In this document: in pieces, positions 42,596 to 52,227 of the stretch
Layout: every line of letters starts with the position of its first letter
How positions within the stretch are numbered: the first letter of the stretch is position 1
Origin: Tenderia sp965602225
Lineage (GTDB): Bacteria > Pseudomonadota > Gammaproteobacteria > Tenderiales > Tenderiaceae
Direction: 5' to 3'
DNA: 64,000 bases
Assembly (NCBI GenBank): GCA_965602225.1
Contig: CBFCYE010000005.1
Location: 1 to 64,000, forward strand
Notes under the pieces: generated by a model
The model's input: the letters and a program-made list of their open reading frames with translations, nothing else
What the model was told of the DNA's origin: nothing
Database searches by the model: none
Position numbers and translations under genes: made by a program

Positions 42596-45067
42596 ATGAA
42601 GCTGGCCCCTAAAATCACGCTTGGATATGTGTTGTCCGCCTTTCTCGTCATTGTCGTCGGTGTCGTCAACTATCAAGCCACAGAGCGCATCGAGCAGCAA
42701 AATCAATTGGTGGTTGGCACGGTGATGCCCAATATCCAAGCCCTGCAAGAGGTTGAGACTGGTGGGCTGCGCATCATTGCCATTACCAGTGAATTGATCT
42801 GGATGCACGCCCAAGACAGTCATGCCTTTGACCCTGAGGAGTGGGGGACAGAGCTGGCTGAACTGCAGAGTGATGGGCTATGGCTATATGATGCTGCCAT
42901 CGCCCACTATAGGGAAATTGCCCTGGTGGGGGCCCCGCATGAGATTGTCTTTGTTGAAACCATTGAGTCCTGGGGTGCGCAGTTAAAGGATACCAGCCTG
43001 CGTATGCTTGAGATGGCAACCACTGGCTCCAATATTGCGCAACTGAATGTGCTGCGTGTAGAGCTGGAAGAGATAGAGAAAGGATTCCTGCTCAGTATTC
43101 AATCAGCCAAGGCGCATGAATATCAGGAGCTGCAACTCGAAACTGAGAACCTGCAGCAGGCTTTGATTGAAGACAAGCGAAACATTATTTTTGGCAGCGC
43201 CATTGCCTTTGTTATCGCCATTTTGTTCGGATTGCTGGTGGCGAGATCGGTAAGCCGGCCAATAATTGAACTGAAAAATGCGGCCGTCGCCCTGGGCCAG
43301 GGTGATTTGAATACCCGAGTCAAAATCCGATCCAAAGATGAAGTAGGCACTCTGGCGCGGTCATTTAACGCCATGAGTGATGAACTGGGTATGGCGGCAG
43401 CGGTATTCGAGAATACCAACGAAGCGGTACTGATTACGGATGCCAATGCAAATATCGTTGCGATCAATAAGGCGTTTGAATCTATCACCGGTTATCAGGA
43501 GCAGGAGGTAGTTGGCGGCAATCCTAGCCAGATAAAATCCAACCGTCATGATGAATCGTTTTACCAGCAGCTGTGGTCAGAGCTACTTGATAGCGGCATG
43601 TGGCGTGGTGAAATCTGGAACCGACGCAAGAATGGTGAGGTCTTTCCTGTTTGGCAATCGATTTGTGCGATCAAAAATGAAGCTGGCGATGTCAGTCATT
43701 ATGTCTCGGTGTTTTCCGATATCAGCACGCTCAAACAGTCGCAGGAGAAGCTGGATTATCTGGCCTATCATGACCCTCTGACCGGCTTGCCTAATCGCTT
43801 GCTGTTCGAAGACCGGCTTGAGCAAGCGCTTAAACATGCCAAACGCGAAAAGCATGAGATCGTGTTGTTGTTTCTGGATCTGGATAGGTTCAAAAATATC
43901 AATGACAGTCTTGGTCATCCGGTTGGGGATGCCTTGCTGATTGAAATAGCGAAACGTCTAGATGGTTTGGTGCGGCAAGAGGATACCGTTGCCCGCTTGG
44001 GGGGTGATGAATTTGTTGTCATCCTCGAGCGGATTGAGAAACCTGAAGACGGAGCGATTCTGGCGCAGAAGATTCTTGACGCCTTTCATGCATCGATTGT
44101 GGCTGATGGCCATGAGCTGCTCGTCACCCTGAGTATCGGTATTAGCCAATATCCAGCTGATGGCGAGGATGTACCTACGCTGGTCAAAAATGGTGATGCC
44201 GCACTCTATCGAGCCAAGGAAGAGGGGCGTAACTGCTTTCAGTTCTACACCACTGAGCTGACCACAAAGGTTTCTGAAAGACTGGCGATGGAAACGGCGC
44301 TGCGGGGAGCTTTGAGAGAAGAGCAATTAATGATTTATTACCAGCCGTTTGTTTCACTTCAGTCAGGAAAAATCACCGGTGCGGAAGCACTGGTACGTTG
44401 GAATCATCCCGAACATGGCCTTGTTTTGCCAGACAGATTTATTGCGCTTGCTGAGGATACTGGCCTGATTGTTTCAATCGGCGCCTGGGTCTTATTTCAG
44501 GCCTGTCAACAAGCCAAGCTATGGCTTGACCAGGGTTACGATTTTGGGCGGATTGCTGTCAACGTTTCAGGCCTGCAGATTCAGCGTGGCAAGTTTGTCG
44601 ATATCGTCAAACAGACCTTGCAGGAAACGGGGCTGGAGGGGAAATACCTTGAGCTGGAAGTGACAGAAAACGTCATTATGCGAAATACTGAAAAGGCGAT
44701 TGCTGTGCTTAATCAGCTAAAAGAGATTGGCGTGCAGTTGGCAATAGATGATTTTGGCACGGGTTACTCATCCTTGAGTTATTTGAAGCGGCTGCCCATC
44801 GACAAGTTAAAAATAGATCAGTCCTTCGTGCGGGATATTCCCGAAGATGCAAATGACAAGGCGATTGCCCGTGCCATTCGGGCACTGGCCAAGAGTCTCC
44901 GGCTGATGGTGGTTGCCGAAGGTATAGAGTCCAGCAAACAGGCGGCTTTTTTGAAGCGCTTGGGTTGTGATGAGGGGCAGGGTTATCTTTACAGCCACCC
45001 GGTGACAGCAGATGAGTTTGGGCTATTGTTGAACGGCGGTGGCTTGGCTCAGGGTGAAACGAAGTAA
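42596..45067 (+). CDS. Membrane HAMP-PAS-GGDEF-EAL protein
   Basis: 823 residues. Membrane helices at about 8-28 and 195-215 bracket a helical periplasmic region; HAMP follows (SRPIIELKNAAVALGQGDL), then PAS at about 268-385. GGDEF has motif G469-GDEF intact in RLGGDEFVVIL. EAL has motif E597-AL in GAEALVRWNHPEHG and the later DDFGTGYSSLSYLKRLPID loop intact. Both cyclase and phosphodiesterase sites look complete, so direction must be set by regulation. It lies 152 bases after the GGEEF cyclase gene, possibly co-expressed. Confidence 0.95.
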   Translation: MKLAPKITLGYVLSAFLVIVVGVVNYQATERIEQQNQLVVGTVMPNIQALQEVETGGLRIIAITSELIWMHAQDSHAFDPEEWGTELAELQSDGLWLYDAAIAHYREIALVGAPHEIVFVETIESWGAQLKDTSLRMLEMATTGSNIAQLNVLRVELEEIEKGFLLSIQSAKAHEYQELQLETENLQQALIEDKRNIIFGSAIAFVIAILFGLLVARSVSRPIIELKNAAVALGQGDLNTRVKIRSKDEVGTLARSFNAMSDELGMAAAVFENTNEAVLITDANANIVAINKAFESITGYQEQEVVGGNPSQIKSNRHDESFYQQLWSELLDSGMWRGEIWNRRKNGEVFPVWQSICAIKNEAGDVSHYVSVFSDISTLKQSQEKLDYLAYHDPLTGLPNRLLFEDRLEQALKHAKREKHEIVLLFLDLDRFKNINDSLGHPVGDALLIEIAKRLDGLVRQEDTVARLGGDEFVVILERIEKPEDGAILAQKILDAFHASIVADGHELLVTLSIGISQYPADGEDVPTLVKNGDAALYRAKEEGRNCFQFYTTELTTKVSERLAMETALRGALREEQLMIYYQPFVSLQSGKITGAEALVRWNHPEHGLVLPDRFIALAEDTGLIVSIGAWVLFQACQQAKLWLDQGYDFGRIAVNVSGLQIQRGKFVDIVKQTLQETGLEGKYLELEVTENVIMRNTEKAIAVLNQLKEIGVQLAIDDFGTGYSSLSYLKRLPIDKLKIDQSFVRDIPEDANDKAIARAIRALAKSLRLMVVAEGIESSKQAAFLKRLGCDEGQGYLYSHPVTADEFGLLLNGGGLAQGETK

Positions 45068-45115
45068 TCGCTGTGATGCAAAGCCGCTTGTTGTCCCATG
45101 TTCAAACCGAAGCTC

Positions 45116-46771
45116 TCAAACGTGTGTTTCACCAAACAACGGTAAGCCATTGTTGCTAACTTGTTGGCGTAATTCATCACTGATCAAAAACATAGGCACC
45201 TGCAGGCTGATCGCCTTGCAGTGACGTGCCACCACCTCCATTGCCTCATCACGATTGAGATAACGGGCGCGGGTATTAAATTTGCCGGTGCCGTCAGAAA
45301 CACGCCATTTGTCCTTGGTCTTGATTACCGTTAACCAGGGGTCGCGTGTTTCTATCCAGCTTTGGCCGGTCTTGATGCTGAACGGCTTGCCAAGCTTATT
45401 GAATATTTTTGGAATCTCGACATCATACTGGCGCACTATCGAGCTTAGCTGCTTGGCATAACGAATCTGCTGAATCTGTCCAAACGGCCAGGCGATGCCA
45501 TCAAAACCATTTTGACAGGCGTGAATCAGCATCAGTTTGCTGGTTAGCGCCAGCCAAGCCTTTTTGAAAGGCGCATTGGGAATCTTGCCCAATACACTGC
45601 TGTCATAACCATAACGTTGGCCAGACTGGTGCCAGTCACTCTGCATCTCTTCGATGAATAACAGCTTGCGTCCTTCACAATCAATCCGGTTGGTGGTGCG
45701 AACATGGGCCAGGACATTGTGGTCGAAATAATGGCTGCCAAAAAAGCTGCGTTGATAATCGGGCAGGCTAAGCAACCATTCGCGATAATCACTGCCGCCA
45801 TAGAGGCTTAGATAGTCATAGGGGCCGTGAAAGCGAGCACCACTCTGAACATCCCAGGTGGCATGGGCATGGCGATGAGCCGCTTGTATGGCTGTGTTAC
45901 TGTCGGCATAAAATAACTGTTCAGGCCTATCTTGGTTGGCTACCGGACGACCATGGGGGTCAAGTACGAACCAGGTCGTATTTAAGGCCATGCGGTGAGT
46001 CTGTTGCAGGGTCTTAACCGCACCGACGCGGTAATTACGTTTTTGATCAACGTAACGCAAAATACAGTGACAGCTGTCATCCAGTGCCAACGCAGTTTTG
46101 TAGAATGTTTGGCGTGGCAAGCGCTGGGCAACTTCGATAAATTGCAACCCACCGGCTTGATTGCGAATCAGTTGAGTGTTCAGTTCCAGGCGAATGTTTT
46201 TGAAACTGATGGCAGCTAACAGATCATGTTTATGCAATAAGGTATCTGCTTCTGTCTGCGATAAAAATTGCCACAGTCCTGACCAGCGGATCTCTTCTTC
46301 ACGCAAGCCGCTTTTTTTCATATTCAGCACGGTTGCACGCCACTGTGCCGCGCTGGCTTTGTTCATAGGCAGTTTAATGATGCGTTGTTGTAATGAACTG
46401 AATAGCTGTTGTGGTGAGGCGTCGGTTTTAACCGAAAGCTGAGCCAGGTCTTTATCTAGACGGCGGCGAACCATTTCAATGCGGCGCACTTGCTCGGGGC
46501 GTTTTAACCACTGTAGCAAGGCATCCTTATCATCATCCGACCAGTCACTGGCAGAGGCAATATCGGCAACCGTGTAACCGCTGTATTGAAAATCGTAGAC
46601 AGGACAATCATGCAGGTTATGGGGCGATTCACAGTGGCGATAGATTACATCCACCAACCGATATAACTGCGTAAAAGAATCCCCCACCTGAAAACGATGG
46701 CTTCTTAAGGCGTGATATCTGGCACGATCCGTTGCGATATCCACCACTTTTTGGCTTGGTAATAACAGCAT
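45116..46771 (-). CDS. Protein with phage/ICE polyvalent-protein-type domain
   Basis: 551 residues, no signal peptide. The C-terminal half (about 320-490) carries a domain usually found inside very large polyvalent proteins of phages and conjugative elements: HVRTTNRIDCEGRKLLFIEE, then MQSDWHQSGQRYGY, IPNAPFKKAWLALTSKLMLI, the GFDGIAWPFGQIQQIRYAKQ block and YDVEIPKIFNKLGKPF. The N-terminal half is helical and basic and not assigned. Here the domain is in an ordinary-sized chromosomal gene with no phage structural genes around it. GGAG precedes the ATG. Biochemical role unknown. Confidence 0.6.
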   Translation of the reverse strand: MLLLPSQKVVDIATDRARYHALRSHRFQVGDSFTQLYRLVDVIYRHCESPHNLHDCPVYDFQYSGYTVADIASASDWSDDDKDALLQWLKRPEQVRRIEMVRRRLDKDLAQLSVKTDASPQQLFSSLQQRIIKLPMNKASAAQWRATVLNMKKSGLREEEIRWSGLWQFLSQTEADTLLHKHDLLAAISFKNIRLELNTQLIRNQAGGLQFIEVAQRLPRQTFYKTALALDDSCHCILRYVDQKRNYRVGAVKTLQQTHRMALNTTWFVLDPHGRPVANQDRPEQLFYADSNTAIQAAHRHAHATWDVQSGARFHGPYDYLSLYGGSDYREWLLSLPDYQRSFFGSHYFDHNVLAHVRTTNRIDCEGRKLLFIEEMQSDWHQSGQRYGYDSSVLGKIPNAPFKKAWLALTSKLMLIHACQNGFDGIAWPFGQIQQIRYAKQLSSIVRQYDVEIPKIFNKLGKPFSIKTGQSWIETRDPWLTVIKTKDKWRVSDGTGKFNTRARYLNRDEAMEVVARHCKAISLQVPMFLISDELRQQVSNNGLPLFGETHV

Positions 46772-46908
46772 AAGTGGCTCTCCACATCCTTGGTTGGGGA
46801 GGGCATATTTTGTCGTTCTATATAATAGGTATCGGCCAGAAATGGCGCTTGTTTATGCGTTTGTAGCCATACAGCGGTTATAAACGGTTATGTTGTTTTG
46901 GGGATGGG

Positions 46909-48105
46909 TTATTTTTCAGTCTGTTTGCGCAAACGAAACAGGCCATGGGTCTCGCTATCACTGCTGAAATAGAGCGCACCATCGGGGCCAATTGCCACAC
47001 CTACCGGCCGTGCCCAACGGTCACCATTTTTCAATTGAAAGCCCGTCACCAGCTCATCAACCCTTATGGCTTCACCATTGTCAAAACGCACCACCGCCAA
47101 CTGAGGATGGCGCCGAGTTGAGGGCAAACCGATAAAACTCCCTAGCGGCTTGGTGCCCCATGAACCGCGTAGGGCGACAATGGCATCATGTTCTAGTGAT
47201 TCATCCAGCGCACCAGTCGGCACAAACTCCACCCCCATGGGCGCATTGCGTGAGGCAAAGGTAACGACAGGTTTCTGCACATCGGTGATGGGCCGTGGTG
47301 GTGGGCTGTCGATGCAATCATCAGGTCTAAGCTGTTCACCGTCATACCAAAACCATGGCATGCCGTGAAAAGAGCCTGGCAATAAACGACTAAAATATTC
47401 CGGCGGCAGGTTAAAACCATGATGATCCGGGCCATTGTTACTGGCATACAGTTCTTTAGTTTGAGGGTGCCAGGCAAAACCGACTGGATTGCGCAAACCG
47501 CTGGCAAAGGTCTGCCATTGTGCCTGGCCGTTAGATTCGTCCAATACCAAAACACCACCACGGCGTTTATCAAACGGATAGGATTTATCCAGATATTCAG
47601 CGCTGCAATTGCTAGTAATACCCAAACTGACATAGACCCGACCATCTGGCCCTACAGCTACCGTACGACTGGAATGACCACCACCGCCGGGCAAGGCCGC
47701 CAACAGCTTAACCACCTTAGGTGAAATAGTTGCCTGGCCTAATTCATACGGTGCAACGTAGAGGCCATCAGTTTTGGCAATCAGGATTTCTCCAAGGCGA
47801 AACGCAACACTGTGTGGGTAACCACCCGTATGCAACAACAGCTGCGGCTGAGTGTAGGGCGGTGGCAAACGATAGACGCTGCCAGACCTGGCGCCAATAA
47901 ATAGATCGCCATTACTGGCAAAGGTTAACAGGCGTGGTCCTTCCAATTTATCGGTTAACAATTCCAGCGTGTAACCCAGAGGTACTTGTACGGAATATGA
48001 ATCACCATTGATCTTTATAGATTGATCAACTCTTTCAAGCACAGCCGGCGGGGCCGCATGGCTAGAGGCAATGCTAAACATCAGAATAAATAGAGCGCGT
48101 ACCAT
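46909..48105 (-). CDS. Sorbosone dehydrogenase-like secreted beta-propeller
   Basis: About 398 residues with a signal peptide (ALFILMFSIASSHA). The family is the PQQ-type glucose/sorbosone dehydrogenase propeller (GSH/L-sorbosone group): VPLGYTLELLTDKLEGPR, LFIGARSGSVYRL, VAVGPDGRVYVSLG, the NPVGFAWHPQ segment and VAIGPDGALYFSSD. It would oxidise a sugar or aldose in the periplasm using PQQ; the substrate is not predictable. The ATG at 48105 is used; a GTG one codon earlier is possible. Divergent from the gene at 48238. Confidence 0.87.
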   Translation of the reverse strand: MVRALFILMFSIASSHAAPPAVLERVDQSIKINGDSYSVQVPLGYTLELLTDKLEGPRLLTFASNGDLFIGARSGSVYRLPPPYTQPQLLLHTGGYPHSVAFRLGEILIAKTDGLYVAPYELGQATISPKVVKLLAALPGGGGHSSRTVAVGPDGRVYVSLGITSNCSAEYLDKSYPFDKRRGGVLVLDESNGQAQWQTFASGLRNPVGFAWHPQTKELYASNNGPDHHGFNLPPEYFSRLLPGSFHGMPWFWYDGEQLRPDDCIDSPPPRPITDVQKPVVTFASRNAPMGVEFVPTGALDESLEHDAIVALRGSWGTKPLGSFIGLPSTRRHPQLAVVRFDNGEAIRVDELVTGFQLKNGDRWARPVGVAIGPDGALYFSSDSETHGLFRLRKQTEK

Positions 48106-48237
48106 CACAGCTACAGCCTAAGAAAAACACGGGGGTATGATTATATAAGCCAACAGCGACTAATGTTCAAGATTGATAATTTTGAATCGGGTTTATTACT
48201 TAGCTGATCATGGCCTTGTTATCAGCGTAAGGCTATT

Positions 48238-48822
48238 ATGAATCTAGTGAAAAGCTTGTTATCAAAACTCGTTTTGTTATTTGTTTTGCCTGGCACCTGC
48301 CTGGCTAATGAGCACTATTTAACCCTCTATAACGGAAAATACACCGATGACAGGTTAGGGGATGTGCTGCTCAGCAAACCCGTTGATCAACTGAATTCCT
48401 ACCTGGCTGTTATCGCCTGGAGCAAAGCCTTCCCGTTCAAAAGTCCAAAACACCAATGGGAGCTGGAAGCCCAATTCGGCAAACATTATCGTGGTCAAAA
48501 CCATTCGGAGCTCAATCTCGTCGCCATCTATCGCTGGCAGAAAACACCGTGGAACAATATCTTGAAAACCAGCTTTGCGATTGGCGATGGTCTATCCTAC
48601 GCCAGTGAGATCCCGGCCCTGGAAGCCTCCAGCACCACCAACGTCGGCGCCACCCGATTGCTCAACTACATCATGTTTGAAATGACTGCCGCGCCACCTC
48701 AAGCAAGAGATTGGGCCATTGTCGCCCGTGTCCATCATCGTTCAGGGGTCTATGGCCTATTTAATGACGTCGAAGGTGGTTCCAATGTTGTCGCTATCGG
48801 CCTAAAGTTTCGTTATGACTAA
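48238..48822 (+). CDS. Outer-membrane beta-barrel-like protein
   Basis: 194 residues with a signal peptide ending CLA-NE. Alternating hydrophobic strands and a C-terminal aromatic-ended strand (NVVAIGLKFRYD) fit a small outer-membrane barrel. The VHHRSGVYGLF segment recalls PagL-type lipid A deacylase-like proteins, but the active-site pattern is not certain. It is followed after 12 bases by the Mut7-C gene, so they may share a transcript. Confidence 0.65.
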   Translation: MNLVKSLLSKLVLLFVLPGTCLANEHYLTLYNGKYTDDRLGDVLLSKPVDQLNSYLAVIAWSKAFPFKSPKHQWELEAQFGKHYRGQNHSELNLVAIYRWQKTPWNNILKTSFAIGDGLSYASEIPALEASSTTNVGATRLLNYIMFEMTAAPPQARDWAIVARVHHRSGVYGLFNDVEGGSNVVAIGLKFRYD

Positions 48823-48834
48823 CAGGTAAGAGTG

Positions 48835-49602
48835 ATGTCTGGCTGCGTACAAATCCGTTTTTACGAAGAGTTAAACGACTTCCTGCCAGCAGTGCAACGC
48901 AAGGTCTCGTTTCAACATTGTTTTAAACAAGCGGGTTCAATCAAAGACCTGATAGAAAGCCTCGGCATACCGCACACCGAGGTCGATCTGATCCTGGTCA
49001 ACGGTGAGTCAGTCGACTTCAACTATTTAGTGAAAGACGGCGATCGCATTAGTATCTATCCCGTGTTTGAATCTCTGGATATCACAGCCGTCACCCACTT
49101 GCGGCCCAAGCCATTACTAGAACCCCGTTTCGTGCTCGATACCCATCTCGGGCGTCTCGCCGCCTATTTGCGTATGTTAGGTTTCGATAGCCTCTATCGC
49201 AACGATTACGATGACCCAAGGCTGGCCAATATTTCTGTCGATGAACAGCGAATTCTGTTAACGCGTGATTTAAAATTGCTGATGCGCAAACAAATCACGC
49301 ATGGCTATTTTGTCCGCAACATACATCCACAACAGCAGCTGTTGGAAATACTCAAGCGATTTGATTTAACCAAGGCACAACAACCCTTTAGCCGCTGCAT
49401 GCACTGCAATGGCAAGATCAGCGCAGTGGACAAGGAAACAATAGCGCCACAACTATTGCCGCGCACCAAGTGCTTTTATGACGAATTCTGGCAATGCGCG
49501 CAGTGCCAAAAAGTTTACTGGAAAGGCAGCCACTATCAGCGCATGCAACAACTCATCAACGCAGTTAATGCAGAGACTCAGCCATTGCCTGGCCTGGCAT
49601 AG
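48835..49602 (+). CDS. Ubiquitin-like / Mut7-C RNase-domain fusion protein
   Basis: About 255 residues. The first 85 residues form a MoaD/ThiS-like beta-grasp domain (VQIRFYEELNDFL to RISIYPVFES) without the terminal Gly-Gly. Residues about 98-240 form the Mut7-C PIN-like domain (RFVLDTHLGRLAAYLRMLGFD, RILLTRDLKLLMR). Its built-in zinc ribbon has CMHCNGK and CAQCQKVYWKGSHYQRM. The fusion is a known architecture, thought to act on RNA, but substrates are undefined. Its 3' end overlaps the convergent hydrolase gene by 25 bases. Confidence 0.88.
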   Translation: MSGCVQIRFYEELNDFLPAVQRKVSFQHCFKQAGSIKDLIESLGIPHTEVDLILVNGESVDFNYLVKDGDRISIYPVFESLDITAVTHLRPKPLLEPRFVLDTHLGRLAAYLRMLGFDSLYRNDYDDPRLANISVDEQRILLTRDLKLLMRKQITHGYFVRNIHPQQQLLEILKRFDLTKAQQPFSRCMHCNGKISAVDKETIAPQLLPRTKCFYDEFWQCAQCQKVYWKGSHYQRMQQLINAVNAETQPLPGLA

Positions 49603-51764
49603 TCACACACCCCGGTGAGGAAAATTGACTTGAGCTGATCCTGTTGTGCGGGACTAAAAACAACATCACCATAAGTACCATCTGCCAAGGCCGTCGGCAC
49701 TGACTTTAAGGCACACTTAAACAGATCCCCTTTAAACCCTTCACCGGCCAGCATGCGTGAGGTGGGGTAGACAGGAAAGGCTTGTTTACATGGTCCGGCA
49801 GGTTTCTCATTTAAAATGCCATCCCAGGCATCGGCGCCTGAGTAAATAATCTCACCCTCGGCATCAAAGCAGGCATCAAGCGCGGCAGTGGGTTTGTTCT
49901 TCACCACCCCGGCAGTGGGGTTCTGTCTCATTGCCATCAACCACTGTTCAACCACCTCCAGGGCCGCAGTGGTCGGCTCATAATCACACTGCTTGTTGAG
50001 CTTTTCCGGATCGGGTTCATTGCAGGCGGCAATCCATATCAGATGATTGTCGGCATGGCCTTGCGATTCCACAATCCGCACCCGCGCAGAAAAAGAGCCC
50101 AGACTATGGTGAATATCCAATAGCGGTTCCAGGTACCAACGCACATCAACAACCGGGATATCCAATTTACCCGTAAACACCTGACCCGCAGCAAACGCCG
50201 CTCTAATCGTGGCCGTGTTGCCAATCGTGCGCAGCGCAGGTTTTTCCGTTTCACACGTAGGGCTCAGGTTCATATTGGCCTGATCCCAAGGATCAAAATT
50301 GTCCCGTGGTGCCTTAGGATTCCAGGGATACGAACCCAGGCTCATCTCCTGTGGCGGCTTCCAACCACCAACACAGGCATTGAGTTTTATAAACTCCGTT
50401 GCATCGATATCGCCATCAATCAAGGCTTGCAGGCCGTATTGCACGCCGACATTATCCCAACTGTTGGGCGCGAACCCCTGTTCATCCTGAGGATAGATAT
50501 CCGCCAAATCATTCCAGTGACTCCACTTCACCTCTTTGATCACTGACTCAGGATAGCCATACCTTCGCAACGCCATAAAATAGGCCTGCGGCGCCCAGTA
50601 CGGATTAAAGGTTTTCGGTACCTCACCACGCCAGCCATGGCTACAGACACTGCCCCCTGGCTGCGGTGCAAACGGATTGGCTAGACGTGATGATTTCGCA
50701 GCAACACTACTGGCATTCAGGCCAAGCACCTTGGCCCGCAACTGCCAGTCACCCCATTTTGAATTGGGGTCAGCTTGATAGGCCTGATCAAAATAGCGCT
50801 CCAATAATTCACAGTCCGCCACATAAATGGTTTGGCTAATCATGTCGGGGAAGGAGAGCTGTGGAATCGCCGCATCGATCAGGCCGGGGTGATGCTCGCC
50901 AATCACATATTGCTGTATTGCACCGCCAGAACCACCCAGACCAATTGTATGTTGGGGCTGGCCATAGACAGCAGCAAAGTGTTGTTTAAGTATCAGCGCT
51001 GTTTCTGCCGCCAGCTTCAGGTTGTAATGCGTCACCGTGCTATTGCCGGTTGAGAAGGCCACCGCATAACCACGCTTTAACGACTCATAATGTAGGGCCT
51101 GGCCCTTACTCAAACGCAACTGCCCCTGCCAATGGCCTAGTCCAACACCGCCGGAAAACTTATACACCAACTTGCTGTTCCAGGCTGAGTTGTCCAGGGT
51201 TTGTGGGCTGGCCAATGATTCTGAGTAGGGCGCCAGCATCGCAATACTATAAAGGAAACGATTAATCGTACCGCGCTCAACACGCACTACAAAGTTAACC
51301 AGCTTGCCATTAAGGCTAAGCTTTTCTACATCCTCAGGCACAAGTTCGGGATTTTCCAACGGCAGAAAACTCTCTTTGCGGGCGCTGTAATAGAAATAAT
51401 CAACTCGGGTGGCAATGCTGCAAATTTGGCTATGCCCTGTCGGTTTGGCAAAACGATTGCTCATCCCCAGAAATTGTGGAAACACTGCATTGCCAATGCC
51501 GTCGTTATTGTCGATCAGCGGCTGGCCCAGACCATTAAGGTCGCTTGTGCAAATGAATGGGTATTGCAGGGGTTTTTTATCAGCAACAGGGCCAACTTCA
51601 GCAATCCAGAAGCCACCGTCTAAGGCCTGTGCCGATGGTGGAAACTCTGACAAGGATGGCACTGTAGAGCAGGCTGTTAAAACAACAAGCAACAAAACAG
51701 CGCCGCCAATACGCCACGCCAGGTTGGCCATTTTTTTTCTAAAAGAAAATTCGACTTTAAACAT
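49578..51764 (-). CDS. DUF6351-type alpha/beta-hydrolase lipoprotein
   Basis: 728 residues. The N-terminal signal ends in a lipobox VVLTAC (Cys32), so it is lipid-anchored. The core resembles DUF6351 hydrolases: KLVYKFSGGVGLGHWQG, HYNLKLAAETALILKQHF, and a nucleophile elbow GGSGG in GLGGSGGAIQQYVIGEHHPG. Later segments contain many Cys and Trp residues typical of a secreted enzyme. The likely reaction is hydrolysis of esters; substrate unknown. The small cytochrome c gene lies 18 bases upstream on the same strand, suggesting co-expression. Confidence 0.78.
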   Translation of the reverse strand: MFKVEFSFRKKMANLAWRIGGAVLLLVVLTACSTVPSLSEFPPSAQALDGGFWIAEVGPVADKKPLQYPFICTSDLNGLGQPLIDNNDGIGNAVFPQFLGMSNRFAKPTGHSQICSIATRVDYFYYSARKESFLPLENPELVPEDVEKLSLNGKLVNFVVRVERGTINRFLYSIAMLAPYSESLASPQTLDNSAWNSKLVYKFSGGVGLGHWQGQLRLSKGQALHYESLKRGYAVAFSTGNSTVTHYNLKLAAETALILKQHFAAVYGQPQHTIGLGGSGGAIQQYVIGEHHPGLIDAAIPQLSFPDMISQTIYVADCELLERYFDQAYQADPNSKWGDWQLRAKVLGLNASSVAAKSSRLANPFAPQPGGSVCSHGWRGEVPKTFNPYWAPQAYFMALRRYGYPESVIKEVKWSHWNDLADIYPQDEQGFAPNSWDNVGVQYGLQALIDGDIDATEFIKLNACVGGWKPPQEMSLGSYPWNPKAPRDNFDPWDQANMNLSPTCETEKPALRTIGNTATIRAAFAAGQVFTGKLDIPVVDVRWYLEPLLDIHHSLGSFSARVRIVESQGHADNHLIWIAACNEPDPEKLNKQCDYEPTTAALEVVEQWLMAMRQNPTAGVVKNKPTAALDACFDAEGEIIYSGADAWDGILNEKPAGPCKQAFPVYPTSRMLAGEGFKGDLFKCALKSVPTALADGTYGDVVFSPAQQDQLKSIFLTGVCDYARPGNG

Positions 51765-51782
51765 AAAGCCTATATTACATGC

Positions 51783-52178
51783 TTAAGGCTCAATCAGCAG
51801 CGGTCGGGGTTTCTTCTGATTGTTGGGGGCGGCGTCATAAACCCTGCGCAGTGTTAACAGGTGATTGGCAATCTGCGTAGCCTCAGGATATGGCATGGTG
51901 CCAAATACCGGCATCTGACGGGCTGGATTGGTATCCGTGGTCACATATTTAACAATGCCCAGGCGGTCTTTTTTGGTGAGGATGTTGGCTGGGGTCTGGG
52001 CCGCCAGCTTGCCCGTGCCATCTTCGCCATGGCACTCGGCACAGTGATGGTTAAATAAGGCTTGGCCTGTTTTCAGATTGGGGTGGTCGTGATCATCGCG
52101 GTTGCTGCAGGCGATTAGTGTGCTGAATGCCAGCACGCATATCAATGCAACTTGAGAATGCTGCTTAATAATCTTCAT
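51783..52178 (-). CDS. Small c-type cytochrome lipoprotein
   Basis: 131 residues. A signal peptide with lipobox STLIAC is followed by a single class I haem domain: CAECH near residue 48 and a Met ligand in ARQMPVFGTMPY. It likely carries electrons at the periplasmic face of a membrane. It lies directly upstream of the DUF6351 hydrolase gene and downstream of a GC-rich hairpin. Confidence 0.9.
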   Translation of the reverse strand: MKIIKQHSQVALICVLAFSTLIACSNRDDHDHPNLKTGQALFNHHCAECHGEDGTGKLAAQTPANILTKKDRLGIVKYVTTDTNPARQMPVFGTMPYPEATQIANHLLTLRRVYDAAPNNQKKPRPLLIEP

Positions 52179-52200
52179 GCTGAAAAGTAAGAGAGGTCAG

Positions 52201-52217
52201 GGCGGGGCATCCCCGCC
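52201..52217. repeat. REP-related hairpin between two minus-strand genes
   Basis: GGCGGGG-cat-CCCCGCC, a perfect 7-bp stem, followed on the plus strand by CACCACTTAATTA. It resembles the GGGCGGG...CCCGCCC repeats at 55.1-58.6 kb and may also stop transcription from 52228. Confidence 0.5.
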
Positions 52218-52227
52218 CACCACTTAA

